Positions 14,894 through 23,808 of a stretch of DNA of 64,000 nt are shown piece after piece. Below the pieces are notes generated by a model. That model did not search any database. It was given only the letters and a program-made list of their open reading frames with translations, and was not told the DNA's origin. The stretch spans positions 62,001-126,000 of the forward strand of contig NZ_BNAW01000023.1 of assembly GCF_014654205.1 (NCBI RefSeq), read 5' to 3'. Source of the DNA: Amycolatopsis bullii (lineage in GTDB: Bacteria; Actinomycetota; Actinomycetes; Mycobacteriales; Pseudonocardiaceae). Position 1 is the first letter of the stretch. Each line of letters begins with the position of its first letter. Position numbers and translations under genes: made by a program.

Positions 14894-17833
14894 TCAGGGC
14901 AGGCGGGCCGCCGCGAGGGTGGCGAGTTCCGTGCGGTTCGCGATGCTGAGCTTCGCGTACACGTGCGCCAGGTGGGTCTTCACCGTGCCGCGGCTCATGA
15001 ACAGCCGGGCGCCGATCTCCGGGTTCGTGCAGCCCTCGGCCGCCAGCTTCACGACCTCGAGCTCCGTCGGTGTCAGGCTGCCCCAGCCGCTCGACGGGCG
15101 GCCACGGCTGCCGCGGGCCCGGCGGACGAACGCCACCACGTCGTCCAGCTCCATCGGCGGCTCGGCGGTCACCAGGCCGAGCGCGTCCAGCTCCGCCTGC
15201 GCGGACGGACGGCGAGGCACTCGCAGCTCCGCCCGGGCCTGCGAAGCCGACCCGAGGACGCGAGCGGCGTCGGCCTCGCGGCCGGTGCGCGCGAACAGCG
15301 TCGTCAAAGCGTCGAGACTGGCCAGGACGCCCAGCCGGAGGCCGTGGTCGAGGCGCAGGGTGAGGGCTTCGTGGTGCAGCTCGGCGGCCTGCTCCGGCTC
15401 CGCGAGGTACCCCTGCTGGTCCAAGGCCTCGGCCAGCGGCGACGGCAGCGACCAGCGGCGGGTCAGCTCGACGGCGGTGGCCAGCACCTCCGCGGCCTCG
15501 TCCACCCGCCCGAGCGCGCGCAACAGAGCGCCGCGTTCGGGCAGCCCCTGCGCGGCCATGTACGTCCCGGGCACGGCTTCGCGCTCGAACCAGCGCAACG
15601 CCTCTTCGGCCTCGCCTCGCCGCCAATGCAGCTCGCCCAGCACGCCGGCCATGCCGGGGACGAAGACGTCCCCCGCCGTCTCGACCAGCCGCAGGAACGG
15701 CTCCATCACCCGGAACGCGGCGTCGACGTCCCCGGCCAGGCCATGCACCCGGGCCAGCTGGCACAGGGTCGTGTTGACCCGGTGGAAGTCTCCGAGCGGC
15801 GCGGCGACGTCGACGGCGTGCGAGGCGAGTTCGCGCGCCCGCGGCAGGTCCGCCGCGGCCAGCGCACTCGCCGACTGCACACTGAGGACGGTCGAGGCGA
15901 GCCCGCGGTCACCGCGCCGGAGCAGGCCCTCGGCCGCTTCGGCCAGCAGCGGTGCCGCTTCGCCGTGGCGGTCGCGGATGGTGTGGATGATTCCGCGCAG
16001 CATCAACGCGCTGTCCCGCGCGAAGCCGTCGGCTTCCTTCCCGGCTTCGACGGCGAGGTCCCACGCCGTGTCCAAGTCCGTGTACAGGTGCCCCAACGCG
16101 GTCAGGGACAGGCATCGCGCACGCAGGTCCGCTTCGCCGAGCTCGGTGGCGAGTTCCAGGCCCTGCCGCGCGGCTTCGACGTCGAACGGTGCCGTCGTGT
16201 CCGCGATCAGGCCCATCCCGGTCAGCAGCCGGGCCTGCAGCAGTGTCCGGTCGTCCGGGCACCGGGCCACCGCGCGCTTGAGGTAGGCCAGGCCCTCGTG
16301 GCCGCGGCCGTGCAGGTTCCACAACCACGCGACGGCGGCGGCGAGCCGGCGGCCCCGCGCGGGATCTTCCTGCGCCAGCCCCCATTCCAGGGCCGCGCGC
16401 AGGTTGTCGCGCTCGGGCTGCACCCGGGCGCGCCAGGCGTCCTTGTCCCGGTCGAGCTCGGGCTCGGCGGCTTCGGCCAGCGCCAGGTAGTGGTCGAGGT
16501 GCCGGTCGCGGAACGCGGCGGTCTCCCCCGCCTCGGCCAGCCGCGCCGCCGCGTACTCGCGGAGCGTCTCCAACAGCCGGTAGCGGCCGTCTTCAGCCAA
16601 TACCAAAGACTTGTCGACGAGCCGGCCGAGTGCGGGCAGCACGGCCGGGCCACCCGCTGCGTCCAAGGTGAACCCGCCGGCGAACACCGCGAGCCGCCGG
16701 AACACCGCCCGGTCGCGCTCGTCGAGCTGGTCGTGGCTCCACGCGATCGAGCCTTCGAGGGTTCGCTGCCGCGCCGGCACCCCGCGCGGACCGCGGGTGA
16801 GCAGGGCGAACCGGTCCTCGAGACCGGCGTCGATCTGGTGCGGGGTCAGGGTTCCGAGCCACGCCGCGGCCAGCTCGACGGCCAAGGGGATGCCGTCGAG
16901 CCGGGTGCAGATCGACCGGACGGCGGCCGCGCTGGAGGCGTCGAGGGTGAACAGCGGCCGGACCGCGCCCGCGCGCTCGACGAACAGCGCGACGGCCTCC
17001 TCGACGGCCAGCGGCGGCACTCGCCACACCGTCTCCCCCGGCACGTCCAGTGGCTCCCGGCTGGTCGTCAGCACGGCGGCTTCGGGGCAGGACCGCAGCA
17101 GCTCGACCGCGATTTCGGCGGCACCGTCGAGGACGTGCTCGCAGTTGTCGAGGCAGAGCAGCACGCGGCGGTCGCGCAGTTCCGTCGCGACCGAGCGGGC
17201 CGCGCCGGCCCGGGGCTCCACCGGCACGCCGAGCGTCGCGGCGACCTGCTCGGCGACCTCGGTGACGGCGTCGAGCTCCACCCACCAGACGCCGTCGGGC
17301 CAGTCGGTGCTCGCGGCGACCTGGGCAGCGAGCCGCGTCTTGCCGCTGCCGCCGGGCCCGGAGAGGGTCACCAGGCGCGTCCCGGCCAGCAGCCGCCGGA
17401 CCTCGGCGACTTCGGTGTCGCGGCCGACGAACCCGGTCAGCTGGACCGGGAGGTTGTTCGGGACGGCGTCGAGCGAGCGCAGCGGCCCCGGTGTCTCGCC
17501 GAGCTCGAAGACGCGCTCGGGCGCGGTGAGGTCCGGCAGGCGGTGGACGCCGAGGTCGTGCAGCGTGACGGCGTCCCCGAGGGCCGCCGCGGTGCGGGCC
17601 GACACGAGGATCCGGCCGCCTTCGGCCAGCGCGCGCAGCTGGGCGCAGCGGCGGACGGCGGGGCCGGTGGGCGTGCCGTCGTCGCGCATCAGCACGTCGC
17701 CGGTGTGCACGGCCGCCGGGCCGGTGGTCAGCGCCGCGAGCGCCTCACCGGGGGTCGCGAAGACGACCGGGGCGGCGTCGGCGGCGCAGACGATCGTGAC
17801 CGTGCCGGCCGGGAGCAGTTTCGTCGCAGTCAT
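14894..17833 (-). CDS. Large LuxR-family regulator with AAA/NB-ARC ATPase core
   Basis: A 979-residue regulator. Residues 40-110 resemble the C-terminal half of a class III nucleotide cyclase domain (GDVLMRDDGTPTGPAVRRCA, then LHDLGVHRLPDL), but the catalytic half is absent. A Walker A (GPGGSGKT, 159-166) and Walker B (VLLCLDNCEHV) follow, then a winged region, TPR-like helices from about 450 to 880, and a LuxR helix-turn-helix at the C-terminus (LTPTELEVVKLAAEGCTNPE). ATP-driven oligomerisation would control DNA binding. ATG 17833 is the first good start. The divergent SnoaL-like ORF (17909) is the nearest possible target. Confidence 0.9.
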   Translation of the reverse strand: MTATKLLPAGTVTIVCAADAAPVVFATPGEALAALTTGPAAVHTGDVLMRDDGTPTGPAVRRCAQLRALAEGGRILVSARTAAALGDAVTLHDLGVHRLPDLTAPERVFELGETPGPLRSLDAVPNNLPVQLTGFVGRDTEVAEVRRLLAGTRLVTLSGPGGSGKTRLAAQVAASTDWPDGVWWVELDAVTEVAEQVAATLGVPVEPRAGAARSVATELRDRRVLLCLDNCEHVLDGAAEIAVELLRSCPEAAVLTTSREPLDVPGETVWRVPPLAVEEAVALFVERAGAVRPLFTLDASSAAAVRSICTRLDGIPLAVELAAAWLGTLTPHQIDAGLEDRFALLTRGPRGVPARQRTLEGSIAWSHDQLDERDRAVFRRLAVFAGGFTLDAAGGPAVLPALGRLVDKSLVLAEDGRYRLLETLREYAAARLAEAGETAAFRDRHLDHYLALAEAAEPELDRDKDAWRARVQPERDNLRAALEWGLAQEDPARGRRLAAAVAWLWNLHGRGHEGLAYLKRAVARCPDDRTLLQARLLTGMGLIADTTAPFDVEAARQGLELATELGEADLRARCLSLTALGHLYTDLDTAWDLAVEAGKEADGFARDSALMLRGIIHTIRDRHGEAAPLLAEAAEGLLRRGDRGLASTVLSVQSASALAAADLPRARELASHAVDVAAPLGDFHRVNTTLCQLARVHGLAGDVDAAFRVMEPFLRLVETAGDVFVPGMAGVLGELHWRRGEAEEALRWFEREAVPGTYMAAQGLPERGALLRALGRVDEAAEVLATAVELTRRWSLPSPLAEALDQQGYLAEPEQAAELHHEALTLRLDHGLRLGVLASLDALTTLFARTGREADAARVLGSASQARAELRVPRRPSAQAELDALGLVTAEPPMELDDVVAFVRRARGSRGRPSSGWGSLTPTELEVVKLAAEGCTNPEIGARLFMSRGTVKTHLAHVYAKLSIANRTELATLAAARLP

Positions 17834-17908
17834 GGCCCGGTCAGTCTGCCAGCGGATCTCGGCCAGGTGGCCGATGTTGCGGCGGTCGGTGCCTGCGATT
17901 TTCGAACG

Positions 17909-18205
17909 GTGGAGACGTTCGAGGAACTGCTGGCCCGCTGGCGGGACGCCGACGCCGAGGGCGACACCGAGGCACTGGCGCCGCTGCTCGCCGACGGCTT
18001 CCGCGGCGACGGCCCGGCCGGGCGCGTGCTCGGCAAGGACGGCTGGCCCGGCCGCGTCCCGGCGAGCGCGTTCCGGTGGACGCGCCTGCAGGTGACGCCG
18101 TCGGTCGGCGTCGCGACCGGGCACCGCGACGGCGTCGCCTGCACGGTGGTCGCCGAACGCCGGGACGGGCGCTGGCGGGTCGTCAACGTCCAGCGGGGCT
18201 CATGA
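17909..18205 (+). CDS. Small SnoaL/NTF2-like protein (probable)
   Basis: A 98-residue frame from GTG 17909: an N-terminal helix (FEELLARWRDADAEGDTEAL), then LLADGFRGDGPAG and a C-terminal strand pair (GVACTVVAERRDGRWRVVNVQ) matching the SnoaL/NTF2 cone fold, where the last Arg-Trp-Arg-Val strand is typical. It faces the LuxR-type regulator 75 bases away, and its 3' end overlaps the convergent acyl-CoA ligase by 6 bases. Possible isomerase or ligand-binding role; not proven expressed. Confidence 0.6.
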   Translation: METFEELLARWRDADAEGDTEALAPLLADGFRGDGPAGRVLGKDGWPGRVPASAFRWTRLQVTPSVGVATGHRDGVACTVVAERRDGRWRVVNVQRGS

Positions 18206-19834
18206 GAGCTTGGTGCGCAGCACCTTTCCGGTGGCGTTGCGCGGCAGCTCGTCCAGGAACTCGACGTCGCGGGGCACCTTGTAGCGGGCCAGGTTCGCCT
18301 TGACGTAGTCGCGGATCTCGTCGGCGTCGAGGTCGGCGCCTTCGGCTTTCACCACGAACGCCTTCAGCCGCTGCCCGAACTCCGGGTCCTCGACTCCGAT
18401 CACCGCCGCCTCGATCACGTCTTCGCGCTCGACCAGGAGGTTCTCCACCTCGATCGGGAACACGTTCTCGCCGCCGGAGACGATCATCTCGTCGTCGCGG
18501 CCGTCGATGAACAGCAGGCCGTCTTCGTCGAAGTGGCCGACGTCGCCGCTGGAGAGCAGGCCGTCGATGATCTCCTTGTGGCGGCCGTCGGTGTAGCCGC
18601 CGAAGCTGAGCCCGCTGCCGACGAACACGCGTCCCGTCACGTTCGGCTCGGTGATCTTCCGGCCCTTTTCGTCGTAGAGCGCCACCTTGCAGCCGACCGG
18701 CGCGCGGCCGACCGTGCCGGGGGCCTTCGCCCAGTCCTCCGGCGTCGCGACCGTCGCCACGGCGACCTCGGTGGAGCCGTAGAGGTTGTGCACGACCGGG
18801 CCGAACGCCTCGTTCGCCCGGTTGCCCAGGTCCGGCGACAGGGCCGAGCCGGCGACGAAGATGATCCGCAGCGCCGAGGTGTCGTACTTCTCCCGGACGT
18901 CCTTCGGCAGGTCGACGATGCGCTGGAGCATGGTCGGCACCAGCACGAGTGCGGTGCACTTGTGCTCGGCGACACCGCGCAGCGCCTCTTCGGGGTTGAA
19001 CTTGCGCCGCATCACGACCTTCGAGCCGAGCGCGAAGGACAGGATGAACTGGGACAGACCGGTGCCGTGGAACAGCGGCGCGCCCATGTAGGTGGCCTCG
19101 TTCGACCGCAGCGGGATCCGGTCGAGGAACTGCGCCGAGGCCAGCGCGGAGGTGTGCGGCCGCGGTGCGCCCTTCGGCGTGCCGGTGGTGCCGCTGGTCA
19201 GCAGCACGAACCCGCCGGGCTTGGCCGGCGCGGGCCACGGCCGGTCGTCGGTGCTGGCGATGATCTCGTCGAGCACCGGGACGGTCCGGTCGGTCAGGTC
19301 CGAGCCCGGGTCGACCCAGGCGAGGTAGCGGTCGACGCCCTCGGGGATGGCGTCGAGCAGGCCGGTGAACTCCTGGTCGTAGACGAGCGCGGTGACGCCT
19401 TCACGCTTGGCGACGTCGCCCAGCTGCGGCTTCGCGAAACCGGTGTTCATCAGCAGCAGGCGGACGCCGAGCTTGCCCGACGCGGCCATCGTGATGACCA
19501 GCCCGCGGTGGTCCCGGCACAGCGCGGCGACGACCTGGCCCGGCTTGATCCCGCGCTCGGACCACGCCCTGGCCAGCGCGTTCGACTGGTCGTCGAGCTG
19601 TTTGTAGGTGAGCGGGCCGAGCTCGTCGACGATGCCGACGGCGGCCGGGTCGCGACGGGCGGAGATGTGGTTCGCGCCGGCGAACGGGCCGAACTTCCGC
19701 AACGCGACCAGCGAACGCACGCCCTCGTCGACCCGGGGGAAGGGAACGAGGCCCGCGCGTCGCATCACGTCGACGCTGCGCACCGTCTCGGTCACCTTGT
19801 CCGCCACCGTGGTGGCGAGCGCGACCAGGCTCAT
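18200..19834 (-). CDS. Fatty-acid-CoA ligase, FadD12/FadD2-like
   Basis: A 544-residue acyl-activating enzyme with LLTSGTTGTPKGAP (phosphate loop), LYGSTEVAVAT, SGDVGHFDEDGLLFIDGRDDEMIVSGGENVFP and the C-terminal catalytic lysine in LPRNATGKVLR. The roughly 60-residue N-terminal extension with an MRRAGLVPF segment is typical of mycobacterial FadD2/FadD12-type long- or medium-chain ligases. ATG 19834 is preceded by GGAGG. Single-gene transcript, convergent with the SnoaL-like ORF. Confidence 0.88.
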   Translation of the reverse strand: MSLVALATTVADKVTETVRSVDVMRRAGLVPFPRVDEGVRSLVALRKFGPFAGANHISARRDPAAVGIVDELGPLTYKQLDDQSNALARAWSERGIKPGQVVAALCRDHRGLVITMAASGKLGVRLLLMNTGFAKPQLGDVAKREGVTALVYDQEFTGLLDAIPEGVDRYLAWVDPGSDLTDRTVPVLDEIIASTDDRPWPAPAKPGGFVLLTSGTTGTPKGAPRPHTSALASAQFLDRIPLRSNEATYMGAPLFHGTGLSQFILSFALGSKVVMRRKFNPEEALRGVAEHKCTALVLVPTMLQRIVDLPKDVREKYDTSALRIIFVAGSALSPDLGNRANEAFGPVVHNLYGSTEVAVATVATPEDWAKAPGTVGRAPVGCKVALYDEKGRKITEPNVTGRVFVGSGLSFGGYTDGRHKEIIDGLLSSGDVGHFDEDGLLFIDGRDDEMIVSGGENVFPIEVENLLVEREDVIEAAVIGVEDPEFGQRLKAFVVKAEGADLDADEIRDYVKANLARYKVPRDVEFLDELPRNATGKVLRTKLS

Positions 19835-19873
19835 CCGGGCACCTCCGTTGCTGCGGGGAGAGAGCTGACGCCG

Positions 19874-19884
19874 TACCGGCGGTA
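19874..19884. promoter_or_regulatory. Candidate palindromic operator of the acyl-CoA ligase
   Basis: TACCGGCGGTA is a perfect 5-bp inverted repeat about one base, 40 bases upstream of the ligase start, within the 204-base divergent region shared with the polymerase gene. The rest of that region holds GC-rich hairpin-forming sequence (about 19960-20030) near the polymerase start. TetR-type fatty-acid regulators often bind such elements; this is inference. Confidence 0.35.
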
Positions 19885-20038
19885 TGGGAGCTACTGGAGA
19901 GTAAACCAAGGGTAGGCCGAACGCACCAGCCCGCGAGCGAGCGGAAACTGGCAGCGGCATCCGGGGCTCCGCCCCGGGGCGGGGGCTCCGCCACCCGCGC
20001 CCCCGAAAAATGTCGGGGGTGGTCGGCATGATGTCCGG

Positions 20039-21727
20039 GTGCAGGTGATCGCAGGGCGAGAGGAGGACGGGAGCTTCAGCGTGCACACGCCGTCTTCGAC
20101 GGTGAACGGCCTGAACGAGGCGGCTTTCGCGGGGCTGGCGCGGGAGCTGGAGGAGTCGATGGCGCCGCGATGGGTGTTCCCCTCGGTGGAGCGGACGTAC
20201 CCGGTGCTGATGGCGGCCGGGCTGCGGGTGCGGCGATGCTACGACCTCGAGCTGGCCGAGGGGCTGTTGCTGGCGTACGAGGGCGCGGAGGAGCAGTCGC
20301 GGAGCCTGCGCGCGGCCTGGGCCAGGGCGAACGGCGAAGAACCGCCAATCGAGCAGTCCGCCGTCGAGCAGGCGCAGCCGACGCTGTTCGAGACCCGGGT
20401 GCCGACGCTGCCGGAGGGCGTGACGGTCGTCACGGCGGTGCGGCGCGTCCTCGCGGAGCAGGAGCGGCGGGTGGCGGCCACCGAGCACCCGGACCGGATG
20501 CGGGTGCTGCTGGCCGCGGAGTCGGCGAGCGCGCTGGCCGCGGCGGAGATGTCGGCCGACGGCCTGCCGTGGCGCGCCGACGTGCACGAGGCGCTGCTGG
20601 CGGCCCGGCTGGGGCCGCGCGTGCCGGCCGGGCAGCGGCCGAAGGCGCTGGTCGAGCTGGCGGCGAAGATCAGCGAGGCGTTCGGCGGGCGGCCGGTGAA
20701 CCCGGACTCGCCGCCGAGCGTGGTCCGGGCGCTGGCCCGCGAAGGGATCGAGGTGCCGGCGGCGCGGAAGTACCTGCTGAAGGGGATCGACCACCCGGCG
20801 GTCGGGCCGTTGCTGGAGTACAAGGAGCTGTCGCGGCTGTACACCGCGAACGGCTGGGCGTGGCTCGAAGAGTGGGTCAGCGACGGCCGGTTCCGGCCGC
20901 ACTACGTGGTCGGCGGGGTCGTGTCCGGCCGGTGGGCCAGCCGCGGCGGCGGGGCGCTGCAGATCCCGAAGGTGCTGCGGACGTGCGTCCGGGCGGACCC
21001 GGGCTGGAAGCTCGTGGTGGCCGACGCCGCCCAGCTGGAGCCCCGGGTGCTCACCGCGCTGTCGGGCGACCGCCGGCTCGCCGACGTCGCGGCGGCGACG
21101 GACCTGTACGCGCGGCTGGGCGAGGCGTTGTTTTCCGGCGCCCGCTGGGTGCCGGCGGCCGACGACGACCGCGACGACCGCGCGCGGGCGAAGATCGCGA
21201 TGCTGTCGGCGATGTACGGGGGCACGTCCGGCGAAGCGGGGCCACTGCTGGGGTTGCTCCGGCAGCGCTTCCCGGACGCGGTGTCCTATGTGGAGCGTGC
21301 GGCGCAGGCGGGCGAGCGCGGCGAGCGGGTCCGGTCCCGGCTGGGCCGCACTTCACCCGCGCCGTCGGCGGCGTGGCGCGCGCTGACGGGCGGGCTGGCC
21401 TCGGACGAGGCGGCGGAGCTGAAGGCACGCCGTGCCTCGCGCGGCTGGGGCCGGTTCACCCGCAACTTCGTGGTCCAGGCGAGCGCGGCGGACATGACGG
21501 CGGTCATGCTGGCCACGCTGCGCACCCGCTTGCCTTCGCCCGCCCACCTGGTGTTCTTCCAGCACGACGAGGTGATCGTGCACACCCCGGCCGAGCTGGC
21601 CGCCTCCGTCGCCCGGTCCATCGAAGACTCGGTGACGGAGGCGGCCCGGATGCTGTTCGGCCCGGCCTGCCCGGTCCGGTTCCCGATGCAGACCGCCGCG
21701 GTCGACACCTACGCCGACGCCAAATAG
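20039..21727 (+). CDS. PolA-like bifunctional 3'-5' exonuclease/DNA polymerase
   Basis: A 562-residue family A polymerase without the 5'-nuclease domain. The C-terminal half keeps polymerase motif A (VVADAAQLEPRVLTAL), motif B (RARAKIAMLSAMYGGTSG) and motif C (FFQHDEVIVHT, the HDE catalytic triad). The N-terminal 200 residues correspond to a degenerate exonuclease domain (acidic DEDD residues are not all evident). Motif A has Gln-Leu-Glu, as in DNA polymerase I. It is a second, short PolA relative of the kind common in actinobacteria and may act in repair. GTG start at 20039. Confidence 0.85.
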   Translation: MQVIAGREEDGSFSVHTPSSTVNGLNEAAFAGLARELEESMAPRWVFPSVERTYPVLMAAGLRVRRCYDLELAEGLLLAYEGAEEQSRSLRAAWARANGEEPPIEQSAVEQAQPTLFETRVPTLPEGVTVVTAVRRVLAEQERRVAATEHPDRMRVLLAAESASALAAAEMSADGLPWRADVHEALLAARLGPRVPAGQRPKALVELAAKISEAFGGRPVNPDSPPSVVRALAREGIEVPAARKYLLKGIDHPAVGPLLEYKELSRLYTANGWAWLEEWVSDGRFRPHYVVGGVVSGRWASRGGGALQIPKVLRTCVRADPGWKLVVADAAQLEPRVLTALSGDRRLADVAAATDLYARLGEALFSGARWVPAADDDRDDRARAKIAMLSAMYGGTSGEAGPLLGLLRQRFPDAVSYVERAAQAGERGERVRSRLGRTSPAPSAAWRALTGGLASDEAAELKARRASRGWGRFTRNFVVQASAADMTAVMLATLRTRLPSPAHLVFFQHDEVIVHTPAELAASVARSIEDSVTEAARMLFGPACPVRFPMQTAAVDTYADAK

Positions 21728-21948
21728 CGAGTGATGCCCCGCCAATCACGCGAGAAGCCCGCCCGATCACGCGAGATCGCCGTCCAATCACGCGAGTTCC
21801 GGCTCCGCTCGCGCGAACGACCCCGCAGATACGCCATCCGACCGCTCAGGTACGCACCCCGACCGTCCAGGTACGCACGCCGACCGCCCAGGCACGCACG
21901 CCGACCGCCCAGGCACGCACGCCGACCGTCCGGGTGCGAGGCCGGCCG
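21728..21948. repeat. 21-bp-period repeat array, locus 2
   Basis: Between convergent genes. Type A units have ATCACGCGAG at 21745, 21766 and 21787 plus a decayed copy at 21808. Type B units have (T/C)ACGC at 21830, 21851, 21872, 21893 and 21914 and a decayed one at 21935. The step is exactly 21 bases within each type. The final B unit runs into the stop codon of the leftward sialidase-like gene. Units of the same two types in the same A-then-B order recur at locus 3. Confidence 0.88.
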
Positions 21949-23709
21949 CTACGGGAACATCGGCAGTGTCTGGGTCACGACGTCCTGGTTCGGCAGCGTC
22001 CTCCCCGGGTTGCCGCGGAAGTCCGTCCACACCGGGTGCAGCCGGAAGTCCGCGCCCACCGCCACGGCCGTGTAGTCGCCGATGAACACGCCCTGCAGCT
22101 CCTTGCCCGTCTCCGCTCCCGTCGAGACGAACTGGACCTGCGGATTCGCCGTCTGCGTGGTGATCCGGCGGAGCGGGGACAAGCCGTCGCCCCAGCCGGT
22201 CGCGTACGCGTAGTCCAGGCCGATGCCGTTCGGGTCGTAGGCGCGCGTGTAGGTCGTCACCGCGACTCGCCCGGCGAACGCCGCCACCGCCGGGAACACC
22301 TCGTCGGCGCCCGTGCCGATCTTCACCGGCTTCGACCAGCCGTGCCGGCCGTCGGACCCGCTCAGGAACGCGTCGCCGTTCGTCTTCACCGACTCGCCGT
22401 CGCGGTACGTGCCGTTGCGGTCGTCGGCCCAGGTCACCCACAGGTGGTCGGTCACGCGGTCGTACGTCAGCTGCGGGAAGCTGTTGACGCGGAAGTTCTC
22501 GCCGGTCAGGGCGTTGTTGGCGACGTCTTCGTCGATCGGGAAGTCGAAGTCGAGCCCCACCTCGGTGTGCCGGAAGCTCCGGCCGCCGTCGCGGGAGGTC
22601 GCCACGACGACCGCGTCGTGGTCGGCGGGCTGGTCGCACGCGGCCGTCGCGCACACCGACGTCTCGTACGCGACCTGGAGCGTCCCGTCGCGGGTGACCA
22701 CCGGGTTAGAGCCGCTGCCGAACGGCGTGATTCCGCCGTGGAACCCGGTCAGCGACGGCGAGATCCGCTGCATCGGCGACCACGTCCGGCCGAAGTCGCG
22801 GGACTTCGACAGCACGATCGGCGATTCGACGAACGCGCCGGATGCGTCGTAGGTGAACTGCGTCCAGGTCACGTAGACGTCCCCGGTGACCGGGTCGGCG
22901 GCGATCCACTCCTTGTCGTTGAAGATGTTCGTGGGTGTCGGCGTGCCGGCGGGCGTCACGCCGTCGAGGTGCAGGATCGCCGGGTCGCCGAAGCTGCGGC
23001 CGCCGTCGTGGGACACCGACACCGCGATGCCGCTGGCGAGCTGCTGGTCGTCCGGCACCGCCGCGCGGCTGAACACGAGCGTCGCGTAGTAGACGGTGTT
23101 GTGCGGCCCGAACGCGATCGCCGGGTCACCGGCCGCGTCCATGTAGGACAGTGGCGCCGAAGCCCCGGTCGGGTAGTCGAGGTGCGGCAGCTGGACGTTC
23201 GCCCAGCTCCGGCCGCCGTCGAACGAGGTGTAGGCGAAGCCGCCGGAGTCGTTGCGGGCCTCGCGCGTGTTGTACAGCCGGTAGTCGTTCGCCCCGGCGA
23301 CGATGTTGCGCGGGTTCTCCGGGTTGACGGCGACCGTGGTCTCGTTCTGGGCCGTGCTGCACCCGGTCTGGCTGCCGGTCGGCACGATGGTGTCACCGTC
23401 GATGACGTCGGTATTCGGCGCGAGCGGCCGGTACGGGTTCGGCTTGCCGAGGTAGGTCTGGCAGAGCGCGGACAGCGCGGGGTCGTCGCTGTCCTCGTCC
23501 TCCCCCTCGGCGAACTGCTCCTTGAGCAGCGGGTTCGGGACGTCGTGCCGAGCGTCCTCGGCGAGCTTGTGCTTGCCGGCGTGCGGGCTCACCGGCAGCG
23601 GCGATCCCCCGGCGGCGGCCTGCGCGGGGTGCGCGAGGGCGAGCGGCAAAAGCAGCGCGGCGCAGGCGGCGACGATTCTTCGCCTGGCGGACGAAACACC
23701 CAAGGACAT
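21949..23709 (-). CDS. Secreted sialidase-fold (BNR/Asp-box) protein
   Basis: A 586-residue secreted protein. Residues 1-37 are a signal peptide (SARRRIVAACAALLLPLALA, Ala-rich cleavage site). Several Asp boxes occur: SFDGGRSWAN, SHDGGRSFGD, SRDFGRTWSP and SRDGGRSFRH, the hallmark of six-bladed sialidase-like propellers. The catalytic Arg triad of true sialidases cannot be confirmed, so an exo-glycosidase or a binding protein are both possible. ATG 23709 follows a GGAAAGGA ribosome site. It stands alone upstream of hrpA. Confidence 0.82.
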   Translation of the reverse strand: MSLGVSSARRRIVAACAALLLPLALAHPAQAAAGGSPLPVSPHAGKHKLAEDARHDVPNPLLKEQFAEGEDEDSDDPALSALCQTYLGKPNPYRPLAPNTDVIDGDTIVPTGSQTGCSTAQNETTVAVNPENPRNIVAGANDYRLYNTREARNDSGGFAYTSFDGGRSWANVQLPHLDYPTGASAPLSYMDAAGDPAIAFGPHNTVYYATLVFSRAAVPDDQQLASGIAVSVSHDGGRSFGDPAILHLDGVTPAGTPTPTNIFNDKEWIAADPVTGDVYVTWTQFTYDASGAFVESPIVLSKSRDFGRTWSPMQRISPSLTGFHGGITPFGSGSNPVVTRDGTLQVAYETSVCATAACDQPADHDAVVVATSRDGGRSFRHTEVGLDFDFPIDEDVANNALTGENFRVNSFPQLTYDRVTDHLWVTWADDRNGTYRDGESVKTNGDAFLSGSDGRHGWSKPVKIGTGADEVFPAVAAFAGRVAVTTYTRAYDPNGIGLDYAYATGWGDGLSPLRRITTQTANPQVQFVSTGAETGKELQGVFIGDYTAVAVGADFRLHPVWTDFRGNPGRTLPNQDVVTQTLPMFP

Positions 23710-23808
23710 CGGAAAGTCCTTTCCCAGGAAGGTCTCCAGCCGACCCAGGCTTGTCCGGCGGGCGCACCCGGTCAACCGACGGAAGTGGGGAGCCGGACAT
23801 ACCCGGCG

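Noticed and set aside
13970-18205. A 1411-codon frame on the plus strand.
   Set aside because: It overlaps the LuxR gene on the opposite strand and is rich in R, G, A and Q; only its final 98 codons (17909-18205) match a plausible protein.
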